A stretch of 30,132 nucleotides of DNA from an uncultured Clostridia bacterium. Lineage in GTDB: Bacteria; Bacillota; Clostridia; Christensenellales; Borkfalkiaceae. A program made the translations under genes and the position numbers. The stretch spans positions 1 through 30,132 of the forward strand of contig CAKQKN010000055.1 of assembly GCA_934249215.1 (NCBI GenBank), given 5' to 3'. Shown here one piece after another: positions 22,080 to 30,132 of this stretch. The notes under the pieces are model-generated. The model was not told where the DNA came from and searched no databases. It saw nothing but the letters and a program-made list of their open reading frames with translations. Positions within the stretch are counted from its first letter, which is position 1, and each line of letters begins with the position of its first letter.

Positions 22080-22328
22080 CTGTTTTTCATCGATTTTTAA
22101 AAATAGTTACATAATTATTTCCGAAAATTTCCCCGCGAACGCTTTTCGCACGCAATCTTCCGCACGCAAGCGAAAGATTTTTATTTGCCTGTCCGCCGTT
22201 TCCGTTTTCGCTCGCCTTCCATCGCAACTTACACGCGTATGCGCGCGAACGATCGCAGACGCGCAAGCGCGTGATATAAAGAATGAAAAATCCGACCGCC
22301 GACGTAAAAACGCGGACGCATTCCCTAC
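22080..22328. other. Gene-free spacer between surface-protein terminator and ribosomal promoter
   Basis: No gene, RNA family or repeat array that I can support. Next to the promoter the sequence is AT-rich (22080-22130), which could act as an UP element. Further right it is GC-rich with short self-complementary stretches, for example the perfect 14-base dyad at 22259-22272 (ACGCGCAAGCGCGT). Confidence 0.5.
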
Positions 22329-22336
22329 GAAAAAAG

Positions 22337-22357
22337 ATGCGGAGCCCCGCCCCGCAC
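22337..22357 (-). terminator. Rho-independent terminator after the surface protein gene
   Basis: Minus strand GTGCGGGG (22357-22350) pairs over 8 bp (two G-T) with CTCCGCAT (22344-22337) around a 5-nt loop, followed by CTTTTTTC. It lies about 40 nt past the stop at 22397 and ends that transcript before the ribosomal promoter. Confidence 0.85.
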
Positions 22358-22396
22358 CTTTTTCTTTGCTTTATCTTTTTTTAACCGCACGGATTT

Positions 22397-24859
22397 TTAC
22401 AACGCCTTTACTTTCGTTCCGTCGTAAAAATAGAGTTTCCCGTCGCTGCCGTCCGCCTGCACCGGATAATCGTTCTGATATCCGACGGAAGATTGCAGAA
22501 AATAAACGCCGTCCGCCGTAACGGTTATTCCGTGCGCGGCTTTAGCGCCGATCTTCACGGGCTGCCCGCCGCCGAGATCGAGGACGTAAAAACCGACGGT
22601 CTTTGCCGAAGAAGAATAATACAGCTTGCCGCCCGAAATCTTCATATCGTTGATTTCGACGTTCTTAACGACGTCCTTAATATTCTTTCCGTCAAGATCG
22701 GAACTTCTGATCGATTTCTCGTCGACGTCGTAATAATAAATCGCGTCGCCGCTCACGACGAGCTGATTCGTGCGGAGTTTGAGATTTTCGAAACTCCCGT
22801 CTTTCAGATTATATCTGTAAGCGTATTTATAGCCGAGCGCCGGGTTTATCGTAAAATAGAGATAATCTCCCTGCCTTTCAAGACTTTTCACCCACAAATT
22901 CTTATCGTTGAACACTTCGGTAAGATTACTGCCGTCAAGCCCCATCTTCACGATACGATTGTTATACGCCGAGCCGACCTTGATACAATAGATCGCGTCG
23001 CCGTCGAAAATAAGATTGTCGCAACGGCAAGTCGCGATTTTTTTCGTTTCGTTCGTCCGCATATCCGTTCGCCAGAGCGCGTAATTAGTCAGCGCGTACG
23101 TGGAACAGTACATATAATTATCGTAAAAATATACGTTCGCGACGCTTTCCGTCAGCACTTTGAATTTCTTTCCGCTTTTCACGTTATATTTATATAAACA
23201 GCCGTTATCGCGCGGATCGGTGTAATATATCTCGCCGCCGTGTTCGGCAACGAACGAATATCCCGTAAGCGTGACGGTTTCGGTCGGCAAGACGAAGTTT
23301 TTCATAAGGTCTTTTTCGCTTCCGTCCGCAAGGTTATACGAATAAAAATGCTTGTCGTTAAGCTTGTAATAATAAAGGAACGATCCGTCCTGCGCACGCG
23401 AAGAATATCCGTTATCCTCGCACGATACGATTTTCGTTCCCGACGCGTTCACGTCGTCCGAGGAAAGCGCGCTCACCCTGTAAATTCCGTCGCCGAAAAG
23501 CGAACTCGTCAGCACGTCGTCGTTTATGTAATACAAGAAATTTTCATACTTCGTGAGATATTTACCCGAATCGACCGTCAGCTTGACGTTTTCCCCCGTT
23601 GACGGTATATACTTTCTGATTGCCGCCGCGACGGGAACGCCGCCGACCGTTTTCGCCGAGTTAAAATAAATATTCGTTCCGTCCGAAATTACGTAACTGC
23701 ATTTTTCTTCGGAAATCAACGTGCCGGTTTCCGCCTCGGTCGAATTTGCCGAAACGGCGTAAAGCCTACCCTGATCGTCGAGGTTCGAATAGTATATTTT
23801 GCCGCCGCAAAGCGCGATATACTCCGCCCTCGTTTTCACCACTCTGACGGCTTCACTTTCCGTTCCGTCCGTCTTGATTCTGTATATGCCGTTAAGTTCC
23901 TTGTTGAACAGCAGGTTGTTTATCGCGTAATAAAGATAACCGCCGTCCACGGTAAGCCACTCGCCCGCCTCGGAAATCAGAACGGACGCCTTGTTCGTTT
24001 CGTCATACTGCTTAATCGATCCCGAAAGAAGCCCCGAACTTTGATAATAGATTTTCCCGTTGTCGGCGCAAAGAAATTTCGGAATGTCGTTGTTTATCTT
24101 CGTAAGCACGCCGCCCGAATAAAAATAAGCCTTGTCGTCGTCGAGCGCGTTCTGGAAATACACTCCGTCGCTCGCCGCGACGCTGTACAAAGCCTTTTCG
24201 GTGGACTTGATCGTAAGTTTGGCTTCGTCCGTATAGTCGAAATAGTTTTTGTTTACTATGAGCAAAGTGACGGTGTATTCTCCGACTTCGCTCACACCGT
24301 CCGCTTCCTCGCCGTCATATTTCACGACGACTTCGGAATCAGCGGGAATATTGCCGACGACCTCAATCCGGTGTATCGTTCCGTCATATTCGACGATCGC
24401 GCTTTCGAACGTTATCCCCGTCATATACGCTTTGCCGATTTCCCACGAACAATCGTCGACCGTCGGTTCGTTATAGTTCTTTTCGTCGTAAGCAAGCACC
24501 GCTTTTGCGGAATATTTTCCCGCGTCCGTCTTTTCGTTATCCAGATAACTTTTCACGCTCACGCCGCTCGGAAGCCCGACGAGTTCGACCTTTTTCGCCG
24601 TTCCGTCGTAAGTAAACTCTTCCGAATAATTCCACCGAACTCCCGACATATCGTAATCGAGTTTCGGTTCATCCACGGACGAACCCGAAGAATCGTCGCC
24701 GCCTCCGGACGAAGAATCGTCGGGTATTTCCGACGAAGAATCCGCGACGGACGAACCCGAAGAGTCGTCGCCGTTTTTCGGAATGAAAACAATCACCGAA
24801 ACGACGACCGAAGCAACGATAAGTGCGCCTATAAGACCGATAATAAGACTTTTCTTCAT
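22397..24859 (-). CDS. Membrane-anchored surface protein with MBG-like domains and a beta-propeller (DUF5050-like)
   Basis: The 820-residue product starts with a Lys-Lys signal anchor and one hydrophobic segment (about 5-26) without a lipobox, so the rest should be outside the cell. A Ser/Asp/Gly linker (about 30-66) with a duplicated DDSSGSSV block follows. Two Ig-like MBG-type domains come next (about 72-142 and 146-217; marks are YDGTAKKVEL, TDAGKYSAKA, YDGTIHRIEV, EVGEYTVTLL). The remaining ~600 residues are many short repeats of the type G-x-I-Y-Y/F...L-Y-x-x-D, as in DUF5050/TolB-like propellers. No catalytic motif seen; ligand or partner unknown. GAGGAG precedes the start, 43 nt after the XRE-type gene, so the two are probably co-transcribed. 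Confidence 0.82.
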   Translation of the reverse strand: MKKSLIIGLIGALIVASVVVSVIVFIPKNGDDSSGSSVADSSSEIPDDSSSGGGDDSSGSSVDEPKLDYDMSGVRWNYSEEFTYDGTAKKVELVGLPSGVSVKSYLDNEKTDAGKYSAKAVLAYDEKNYNEPTVDDCSWEIGKAYMTGITFESAIVEYDGTIHRIEVVGNIPADSEVVVKYDGEEADGVSEVGEYTVTLLIVNKNYFDYTDEAKLTIKSTEKALYSVAASDGVYFQNALDDDKAYFYSGGVLTKINNDIPKFLCADNGKIYYQSSGLLSGSIKQYDETNKASVLISEAGEWLTVDGGYLYYAINNLLFNKELNGIYRIKTDGTESEAVRVVKTRAEYIALCGGKIYYSNLDDQGRLYAVSANSTEAETGTLISEEKCSYVISDGTNIYFNSAKTVGGVPVAAAIRKYIPSTGENVKLTVDSGKYLTKYENFLYYINDDVLTSSLFGDGIYRVSALSSDDVNASGTKIVSCEDNGYSSRAQDGSFLYYYKLNDKHFYSYNLADGSEKDLMKNFVLPTETVTLTGYSFVAEHGGEIYYTDPRDNGCLYKYNVKSGKKFKVLTESVANVYFYDNYMYCSTYALTNYALWRTDMRTNETKKIATCRCDNLIFDGDAIYCIKVGSAYNNRIVKMGLDGSNLTEVFNDKNLWVKSLERQGDYLYFTINPALGYKYAYRYNLKDGSFENLKLRTNQLVVSGDAIYYYDVDEKSIRSSDLDGKNIKDVVKNVEINDMKISGGKLYYSSSAKTVGFYVLDLGGGQPVKIGAKAAHGITVTADGVYFLQSSVGYQNDYPVQADGSDGKLYFYDGTKVKAL
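24675..24773. repeat. 27-bp direct repeats in the Ser/Asp-rich linker
   Basis: Copies at 24675-24701 and 24747-24773 differ at one position and are 72 bp (24 codons) apart. They encode the duplicated DDSSGSSV linker block. The intervening DNA has related GACGAAGAATC units. It is a likely site for length variation between strains. Confidence 0.8.
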
Positions 24860-24902
24860 TTTATCTCCTCTTTTAATGGGATTTTATCCCCGATTTTATG
24901 TT

Positions 24903-25808
24903 TTATAAAATTTCCGTTTTTTCGGGCTTTCTGATACTTCTCGACAGAGCGAACGGATACACGATCAGACTCATCGCCATACACACGACGAGCGCAAGAC
25001 ATACCAACGCAAAACCGATGAGGAACCCGAGGACGGCAAACAACAACTTCATTCCGATAAGCCACGCGATTCCGTCAAGGTCGAACGAAAAAATCAAGCC
25101 GGGGAATTTAACGAACCCCCACGACGCGATTTCAATAAAAAGATCCTCGATAAAATTGTTTTTCAGAAACAGACACGAAACGAACGTAAACAAAGCGACT
25201 CCGCCGAGCAGCGCAATCCAAACTTTGTCCGCCCCTTCGTATTTGACGGTACAAACGACGGCAACAGCGGCCGCGAACGCCGCTATCAAGCCGCCCCATA
25301 AGAAAGATCTTTTTCTTTGCAACGCCGCAATGCCGACTATTCTGTCCTTTTTCTCTTGCTCGGCTCTCTCCGCTTCCTCTTTCGCGCACTTTTTGCAATA
25401 TATTTTTTCATAGACATGCCCGTCCGATAAATTGGTTTCCCGAACGAAATCGCCCGCATCTACTATCGTTGTTCCGCACTTTCGACAGATTCCGTATACG
25501 AACGGGGGTATCTCAAGCCCGCTGCTCTTTTCCGCACCGCCTTCGGCATCCGCTCCGGCCACAGCGGTTTCGCCCGCAAGCGCCGCGGTCGCGGCAACTT
25601 CCTTTTTCGCAAGTCTTTCGCCGCCGATTATCTCATCCGCGGTCACCCCGAAAATATCCGCCATTTCGCCTATCGTGGAAACAGACGGTTCGACCTCTCC
25701 GTTTTCCCATCTGGAAACGGCTTGCGGAGTAACGTGCAGTTTTTCCGCAAGTTCCTTTTGCGTCATTCCTTTTTCAGTGCGCAACTTCTTAATGTTCTTT
25801 GACAACAT
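24903..25808 (-). CDS. XRE-family regulator with zinc ribbon and membrane segments
   Basis: Residues 1-62 are a Cro/C1-type helix-turn-helix (NIKKLRTEKGMTQKELAEKL, then VTPQAVSRWENGEVEPS). An Ala/Gly-rich linker leads to a zinc-ribbon-like part with Cys108, Cys111, Cys138 and Cys141. After a charged stretch, hydrophobic segments at about 168-187, 194-214 and 250-287 (two) suggest four membrane passes, ending in a basic tail. A DNA-binding domain tethered to the membrane suggests sensing of an envelope signal. At 301 residues it fits the common Clostridia type of HTH protein fused to membrane domains. GGAAGG lies upstream of the start. It is followed at 43 nt by the surface protein gene, a plausible target. 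Confidence 0.85.
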   Translation of the reverse strand: MLSKNIKKLRTEKGMTQKELAEKLHVTPQAVSRWENGEVEPSVSTIGEMADIFGVTADEIIGGERLAKKEVAATAALAGETAVAGADAEGGAEKSSGLEIPPFVYGICRKCGTTIVDAGDFVRETNLSDGHVYEKIYCKKCAKEEAERAEQEKKDRIVGIAALQRKRSFLWGGLIAAFAAAVAVVCTVKYEGADKVWIALLGGVALFTFVSCLFLKNNFIEDLFIEIASWGFVKFPGLIFSFDLDGIAWLIGMKLLFAVLGFLIGFALVCLALVVCMAMSLIVYPFALSRSIRKPEKTEIL

Positions 25809-25998
25809 AACGTTTCACCTTCCTTGTTTGCCGACTTGCCTACCCGCTCGTCGTTAACCCGATTTTAGCACAATTTCAATTTTTTGTTTGCTTTTTTCGC
25901 TCAACAATCTGTTTAATTCCTATACATTTTGTTTATTTTGCCGTATAAATCCTAATTTTTCGTTTTTATTGTAATCTTTCCCGCGTTAAAAGTCAATT

Positions 25999-26024
25999 AA
26001 ATATGTAGGTTAATCTACATATTT
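25999..26024. promoter_or_regulatory. Inverted repeat, likely operator in the divergent spacer
   Basis: AAATATGTAG (25999-26008) and CTACATATTT (26015-26024) are perfect 10-bp arms around GTTAAT. The site is 75 bp upstream of the small XRE gene start, in AT-rich DNA with -10-like TATTAT near 26042. Its size and symmetry suit a dimeric XRE regulator, either neighbour being the candidate. The rest of the 25809-26098 spacer holds no gene. Confidence 0.6.
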
Positions 26025-26098
26025 TTAACTACTTTATTTGATATTATTTATTTATACAGTAAATGCACGAAACAGTGCGTCCGAAGCAGGGAGCGAAA

Positions 26099-26341
26099 AT
26101 GACGATTTGCGACGCCGTCAGATCAAGAGTAAACGGTCTGTTGAAAGAAAAAAATATGACGCTTTACAGGCTCGAACAAAACTCGGGAATATTGCACGGT
26201 TCGATGATGTGCATCATGAACGGCAGAAATAAAAACGTCACGTTGAAAACGGTAATGCTCATATCTTCGGGGCTGGGGATAACCGTCACCGAATTTTTAA
26301 GCGATCCCGTATTTTCGTCCGACGACCTCGAACTCGAATAA
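26099..26341 (+). CDS. Small XRE/Cro-type transcriptional regulator
   Basis: The 80-residue product is essentially one helix-turn-helix domain (VRSRVNGLLKEKNMTLYRLE, then NSGILHGSMMCIMNGRNKNVTLKTVMLISSGLGITVTEFL) with a short acidic tail (SSDDLELE). It resembles the HTH_26/Cro-C1 group of gut Clostridia. I choose the ATG at 26099 because AGGGAG lies 6 nt upstream. The earlier ATG at 26063 would add 12 residues that do not fit the family. An inverted repeat upstream and a terminator 10 nt downstream make it a single-gene unit, possibly autoregulated. Confidence 0.88.
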   Translation: MTICDAVRSRVNGLLKEKNMTLYRLEQNSGILHGSMMCIMNGRNKNVTLKTVMLISSGLGITVTEFLSDPVFSSDDLELE

Positions 26342-26351
26342 GAATCCAATG

Positions 26352-26370
26352 TCCGCGTTTTACACGCGGA
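26352..26370 (+). terminator. Terminator of the small XRE gene
   Basis: A perfect 7-bp stem (TCCGCGT/ACGCGGA) with a 5-nt loop is followed by eight T (26371-26378). It starts 10 nt past the stop codon. Confidence 0.92.
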
Positions 26371-26513
26371 TTTTTTTTATAAACCGTGCGATAATCGACC
26401 TATACGCCCTCTTATCGAAAAAATCACGCTCAAAAAAACGCAGCATTTTTGCCGACGATTCCTGCGTTTTGACTTCGATTAAACAAAAAATAACGAATAC
26501 GCCGCATAATAAG

Positions 26514-26542
26514 TTTACTGTAAATTCCGATTATGCTAAAAT
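26514..26542 (+). promoter_or_regulatory. Promoter of the ABC exporter operon
   Basis: -35 TTTACT (26514-26519), 17-nt spacer, -10 TAAAAT (26537-26542), about 60 bp before the first ABC start. The -35 overlaps a small dyad, TTTACTGTAAA. The remaining 26380-26603 spacer holds no convincing gene. Confidence 0.6.
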
Positions 26543-26603
26543 AACCGGGTAATCCGTAACTACATATAATAAGAAGCAACGAAACAAAAAGGCAAACTGT
26601 ACA

Positions 26604-28349
26604 ATGTTAAAACTCGTAAGATTTCTCAAAGGCTACAGACTGAAAACCATTTTCGGTCCGTTTTTCAAGCTCGTCGAAGCGGTATTCGAACTTTTCGTGC
26701 CGATCGTCGTGGCGTGGATAATCGACACGGCGATTCCGCAGGCAAACGCCGGCGATTCGTCCGGCATACTTAAAGGCGGCGCGCTCATACTAGCGCTCGG
26801 CGTGGTCGGACTCGGGTTTGCGCTCGTCGCGCAGTTTTTCGCAAGCCGCGCGTCCCTCGGCTTCGGAACGAATCTTCGCCGCGAACTGTACGCGCATATC
26901 AATACTTTTTCATATTCCGAACTCGATAAATTTTCGACCGCTTCGCTCATAACCCGGCTCACTTCGGACGTAAACCAGACGCAACAAGGCGTCGCGATGT
27001 TCATCCGCTTAATTCTTCGCGCCCCGTTTATCGTCGTCGGTGCGATCGTAATGACGATGACGATAGACATGCAACTCTCGCTCGTATTTTTGGCGACGGC
27101 GATCGTCGTCGGCGCGATCCTTTTCGCGATACTTTCGTTCACTCTTCCGAAATATAAAGAAGTGCGCTCGAAACTCGACGACGTAACGAGGCTCACACGC
27201 GAAAACCTTTCAGGTGCCCGCGTAGTTCGCGCTTTCGCCGCGGAAGAACGCGAGGAAGCGGCTTTCACCGCCGCGAACGACGTACTCACAAAAATGTCCG
27301 TCAAGGTCGGCGCGTTTTCCGCGCTCCTGAACCCTCTGACGTATGCGATAATGAACCTCGGAATAATCGCACTGCTCTATTTCGGCGGCATAAAAGTCAA
27401 CTCGGGAAGCCTTACGCAAGGCGAAGTCATCGCGCTCGTCAACTATATGACGCAGATACTCAACGCGCTCGTCGTTTTCGCAAATCTTCTCGTAACGTTC
27501 ACGAAAGCGTCGGCGTCGGCGGCCCGCATAAACGAAGTGTTCGCCGTCAAGTCCTCGATGCCGGACGGCGACGGCGCAACGCCCGATTTCTCCGCCCCCG
27601 CAATCGATTTAAAGAACGTATATTTCACTTACGGAAGCAGTGCTTCCCCCTCGATCTCGAACGCAAATCTCACTCTCGAAAAGGGCGAAACGCTCGGCAT
27701 TCTCGGCAGTACCGGAAGCGGCAAAAGTACGCTTATAAGTCTGATAACGCGACTTTACGACGCAACGGAAGGCACCGTAAACGTGTTCGGCAACGACGTC
27801 AAAAACTACACGCGCGACGAACTCTCGCACATATTCGGCGTCGTTCCGCAGAGCGCCGTCCTTTTTAAAGGCACGATCCGCGATAACCTGCAATGGGGAA
27901 AACCCGACGCGACCGACGAAGAGATAGATTCCGCCCTTAAAATATCCCAGTCCGCCGAATTCGTTTATGCGAAAGAAAAAGGGCTCGACTCGGAAATTTC
28001 GCAAGACGGCAAAAACCTTTCCGGCGGTCAGCGACAACGCCTTACCATCGCACGCGCGCTCGTCGGCTCGCCCGAAATACTCATTCTCGATGACAGCTCG
28101 AGCGCACTCGACTTCGCGACCGACGCAAAACTTCGCAAAGCGTTGAGCGAAGAAGCGGCGACGCGCAAACTCACCGTCATAAATATATCTCAACGCGCGG
28201 CGGGGCTCAGACATTGCGACCGCATAATCGTTATGGACGACGGCAAGATCGTCGGAAGCGGCAAGCACGACGAACTTTACGCTTCGTGCGAAGTATACCG
28301 CGAAATCTGCGATTCGCAGAACAAGGAGGGCTCGGAAAATGACAGATAA
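26604..28349 (+). CDS. ABC exporter half-transporter, degenerate-site subunit
   Basis: The 581-residue product is a fused membrane domain (six helices, about 15-305) plus ATPase domain. The ATPase has Walker A GSTGSGKST (368-376), Q-loop Gln416 and signature LSGGQRQR (472-479). Walker B reads ILILDD, so the catalytic glutamate is Asp497, and the switch histidine is replaced by Gln530 (ISQRAAG). This is the pattern of the non-hydrolysing site in heterodimeric type IV exporters of Firmicutes. The substrate is unknown; drugs, peptides or lipids are all possible. The start has only a weak AAAAGG site. It overlaps the next gene by 11 nt. Confidence 0.93.
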   Translation: MLKLVRFLKGYRLKTIFGPFFKLVEAVFELFVPIVVAWIIDTAIPQANAGDSSGILKGGALILALGVVGLGFALVAQFFASRASLGFGTNLRRELYAHINTFSYSELDKFSTASLITRLTSDVNQTQQGVAMFIRLILRAPFIVVGAIVMTMTIDMQLSLVFLATAIVVGAILFAILSFTLPKYKEVRSKLDDVTRLTRENLSGARVVRAFAAEEREEAAFTAANDVLTKMSVKVGAFSALLNPLTYAIMNLGIIALLYFGGIKVNSGSLTQGEVIALVNYMTQILNALVVFANLLVTFTKASASAARINEVFAVKSSMPDGDGATPDFSAPAIDLKNVYFTYGSSASPSISNANLTLEKGETLGILGSTGSGKSTLISLITRLYDATEGTVNVFGNDVKNYTRDELSHIFGVVPQSAVLFKGTIRDNLQWGKPDATDEEIDSALKISQSAEFVYAKEKGLDSEISQDGKNLSGGQRQRLTIARALVGSPEILILDDSSSALDFATDAKLRKALSEEAATRKLTVINISQRAAGLRHCDRIIVMDDGKIVGSGKHDELYASCEVYREICDSQNKEGSENDR

Positions 28350-30132
28350 AACACGCAACAGCGCGCGCCCGACGAAAACCAAAAAACAAAAGACCGACTT
28401 CGCGGTCATACGCAAACTTCTTTCTTTCTCTTCCCCGTACGTCGGGCTGATCGTAATCGCTCTGCTCTGTTCGGTCGTCCAGATTGCGGCAACGTTGCTC
28501 GCGCCCGTCGTCATCGGCAAAACCATCGACTTCATCATCGGCGAAGGCAACGTCGATTTCGGCGTCATCGGCAAAAACTCGCTCGTGCTTCTTCTTTTAA
28601 TAATCGCCGCGATCGTCTTTCAATACCTGTCGTCGCTCTGCATAAACCGCGCGTCTTTCAGAATGGTTTTCGATCTTCGCGAGCGCGCGTTCAAAAAACT
28701 CAACAACGTTCCGCTGTCCTTCATCGACGGCAATTCGCACGGTGATCTCATCTCGCGCGTGAGTTCGGACGTCGATCAGATTTCCGACGGGCTCGTTCAG
28801 GGTTTTTCGCAACTTTTCAGCGGCGTAATCACCGTCGTCGGAACGCTCGCGTTCCTCTTGTCCTATAACTGGATCATCGCGCTCGTCGTCGTATTCCTCA
28901 CTCCGCTGTCGCTCTTCGTCGCATACTTCATCGCGAAAGGCTGTCACGATATGTTCGCAAAGCAAGCGGAAAAGAGCGGCGAACTTTCGGGGCTCGTTAC
29001 AGAAATGCTCTCGGGACAACGTATCGTAAAACTTTTCGGCTATGAAAAACGCGCCGAAAAGAGATTCGAGTCAATCAACGTCGAACTGAAAAAATGGGGA
29101 CAAAACGCGGCGTTTTATTCGGCGCTCACCAACCCCTGCACCCGGTTCGTCAACAGCGTGGTATACGTCGCCGTCTGCGTTCTCGGCGCATTCCTCGTCA
29201 TATCGGGCACGGGTATTCCCGGCATAGGCGTGTTCACAGTGGGCGCGCTGTCGTGCTGTCTGTCCTATGCCAACCAATACACGAAACCGTTCAACGAAAT
29301 CACGGGCGTCGTTACCGAACTCCAGACCGCGACCGCCGCGGCAAACAGAGTGTTCGAGCTTCTGGAAACGCCCGATCAGCCGTCCGACGCGGAACTTCCC
29401 GCACTGCCCGTTCCCGCCGGCAATATCGATATCGAAAACGTATATTTCTCTTACGTAAAAACCCGCCCGCTCATCACCGATTTCAATCTGTCGGTAAAAA
29501 GCGGACAGCGCATCGCGATAGTAGGTCCCACAGGTTGCGGAAAAACCACGCTCATCAATCTGCTTATGCGCTTTTACGACACCGACTCCGGCACCATCAG
29601 AACGGACGGCTACGACGTAACGCAGGTAACGCGCAAATCACTCCGCTCGGCGTACGGCATGGTTCTGCAGGACAGCTGGCTTAAAAAGGCGACCGTCCGC
29701 GAAAACATAAGCTACGGAAACCCGAACGCCACCGAAGAAGAGATAATCGCCGCCGCAAAAGCCGCCAGCATTCACAATTTCATCATGCGAATGAAAGACG
29801 GTTACGACACGGTGCTCGACGAAAACGGCGGAAACGTATCGATCGGGCAAAAACAGCTTCTCTGCATAGCCCGTGTTCTTCTCACCCACCCACCGATGCT
29901 TATCCTCGACGAAGCGACCTCCTCGATCGATACCCGCACGGAAGTTAAGATTCAGCGCGCGTTCGAACTGCTTATGCGCGGCAAAACGTCGTTTATCGTC
30001 GCGCACAGACTTTCCACGATAAAGAGCGCCGACGTCATCCTCGTAATGAAAGACGGCAACGTGATCGAAAATGGCAACCACGACGTACTCATCGCGAAAG
30101 GCGGCGTCTACGCGAAACTTTACGATTCGCAG
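28339..30132 (+). CDS. ABC exporter half-transporter, catalytic subunit (3' end outside window)
   Basis: The frame is open from ATG at 28339 to the last base (598 codons, no stop), so the gene is cut by the window edge, though the domain is nearly complete. AAGGAGG lies upstream. A lysine-rich N-terminus (about 1-25) precedes six membrane helices, then an ATPase with Walker A GPTGCGKTT (396-404), Walker B ILDE (Asp524, catalytic Glu525) and switch His556 (AHRLST). The signature is VSIGQKQ (500-506) rather than LSGGQ. It therefore complements its partner: its signature and the partner's Walker B and switch form one degenerate site, the other site is intact. The two genes form one operon and very probably one heterodimer. 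Confidence 0.93.
   Translation, partial: MTDKTRNSARPTKTKKQKTDFAVIRKLLSFSSPYVGLIVIALLCSVVQIAATLLAPVVIGKTIDFIIGEGNVDFGVIGKNSLVLLLLIIAAIVFQYLSSLCINRASFRMVFDLRERAFKKLNNVPLSFIDGNSHGDLISRVSSDVDQISDGLVQGFSQLFSGVITVVGTLAFLLSYNWIIALVVVFLTPLSLFVAYFIAKGCHDMFAKQAEKSGELSGLVTEMLSGQRIVKLFGYEKRAEKRFESINVELKKWGQNAAFYSALTNPCTRFVNSVVYVAVCVLGAFLVISGTGIPGIGVFTVGALSCCLSYANQYTKPFNEITGVVTELQTATAAANRVFELLETPDQPSDAELPALPVPAGNIDIENVYFSYVKTRPLITDFNLSVKSGQRIAIVGPTGCGKTTLINLLMRFYDTDSGTIRTDGYDVTQVTRKSLRSAYGMVLQDSWLKKATVRENISYGNPNATEEEIIAAAKAASIHNFIMRMKDGYDTVLDENGGNVSIGQKQLLCIARVLLTHPPMLILDEATSSIDTRTEVKIQRAFELLMRGKTSFIVAHRLSTIKSADVILVMKDGNVIENGNHDVLIAKGGVYAKLYDSQ

Noticed and set aside
22259..22272. Perfect 14-base dyad ACGCGCAAGCGCGT as an operator
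   Set aside because: It lies far from any start point and in a GC-rich stretch with many similar short dyads.
24041..24934. 297-codon rightward open frame opposite the surface protein
   Set aside because: Antisense shadow; the leftward frame has a signal anchor, domains and a ribosome binding site.
26063..26098. Longer start for the small XRE gene
   Set aside because: The added 12 residues do not fit the helix-turn-helix domain, and the AGGGAG site points to 26099.
26349..26552. 67-codon rightward open frame after the small XRE gene
   Set aside because: Its start lies in the terminator hairpin, it has no ribosome binding site and no recognisable protein.
27609..28574. 321-codon leftward open frame opposite the ABC genes
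   Set aside because: It is antisense to Walker A, signature and Walker B motifs that are clearly coding on the plus strand.

Overview
The window looks like chromosomal DNA from a Gram-positive-type bacterium, most likely an uncultured gut-type member of the Clostridia (Bacillota). The reasons are the complete S10-spc-alpha ribosomal superoperon in the Firmicutes gene order, zinc-binding (C+) forms of S4, S14 and L36, a cysteine-bearing adenylate kinase LID, strong GGAGG ribosome binding sites, sigma-A type promoters with 17-nt spacers, and many Clostridia-style accessory proteins. Rank below class is a guess. No mobile element, CRISPR array or rRNA gene body lies inside the window.

Layout. 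Positions 1-450 hold three leftward sigma-A promoters in tandem (two in 48-bp direct repeats 144 bp apart) followed by a hairpin-rich leader, as expected upstream of an rRNA operon that would start just left of the window. Then come mnmA (leftward), a lipoprotein (leftward), a TIGR01212-type radical SAM protein (rightward), and a bidirectional terminator facing a leftward DUF2828 protein (helical domain plus von Willebrand A domain).

Upstream of the DUF2828 gene, in the same orientation and behind its own strong promoter, is a tRNA-like RNA. It has a complete canonical tRNA body, but 49 extra nucleotides sit in the anticodon loop, and no simple excision restores a loop with U33. A bacterial tRNA mimic next to a Ro60-like (helical plus vWA) protein recalls the Ro60/Y-RNA (YrlA) system, and I regard this as the most interesting locus here. 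Function is inferred, not shown.

From 22079 down to 6262 runs the ribosomal superoperon on the minus strand: promoter, about 290-nt leader with a terminator-like hairpin, then rpsJ-rplC-rplD-rplW-rplB-rpsS-rplV-rpsC-rplP-rpmC-rpsQ-rplN-rplX-rplE-rpsN-rpsH-rplF-rplR-rpsE-rpmD-rplO-secY-adk-map-infA-rpmJ-rpsM-rpsK-rpsD-rpoA-rplQ and a strong terminator. Together these genes supply ribosome parts, the Sec channel, N-terminal methionine removal, nucleotide balance, initiation factor 1 and the RNA polymerase alpha subunit. Two unusual intercistronic hairpins (secY-adk and rpmJ-rpsM) may tune parts of it.

Right of the ribosomal promoter, an XRE-type regulator with a zinc ribbon and membrane segments is followed by an 820-residue membrane-anchored surface protein (MBG-like domains plus a beta-propeller), both leftward. 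A divergent small XRE regulator follows, with a 10-bp inverted repeat upstream. The window ends in a rightward heterodimeric ABC exporter pair; the second subunit runs off the right edge.
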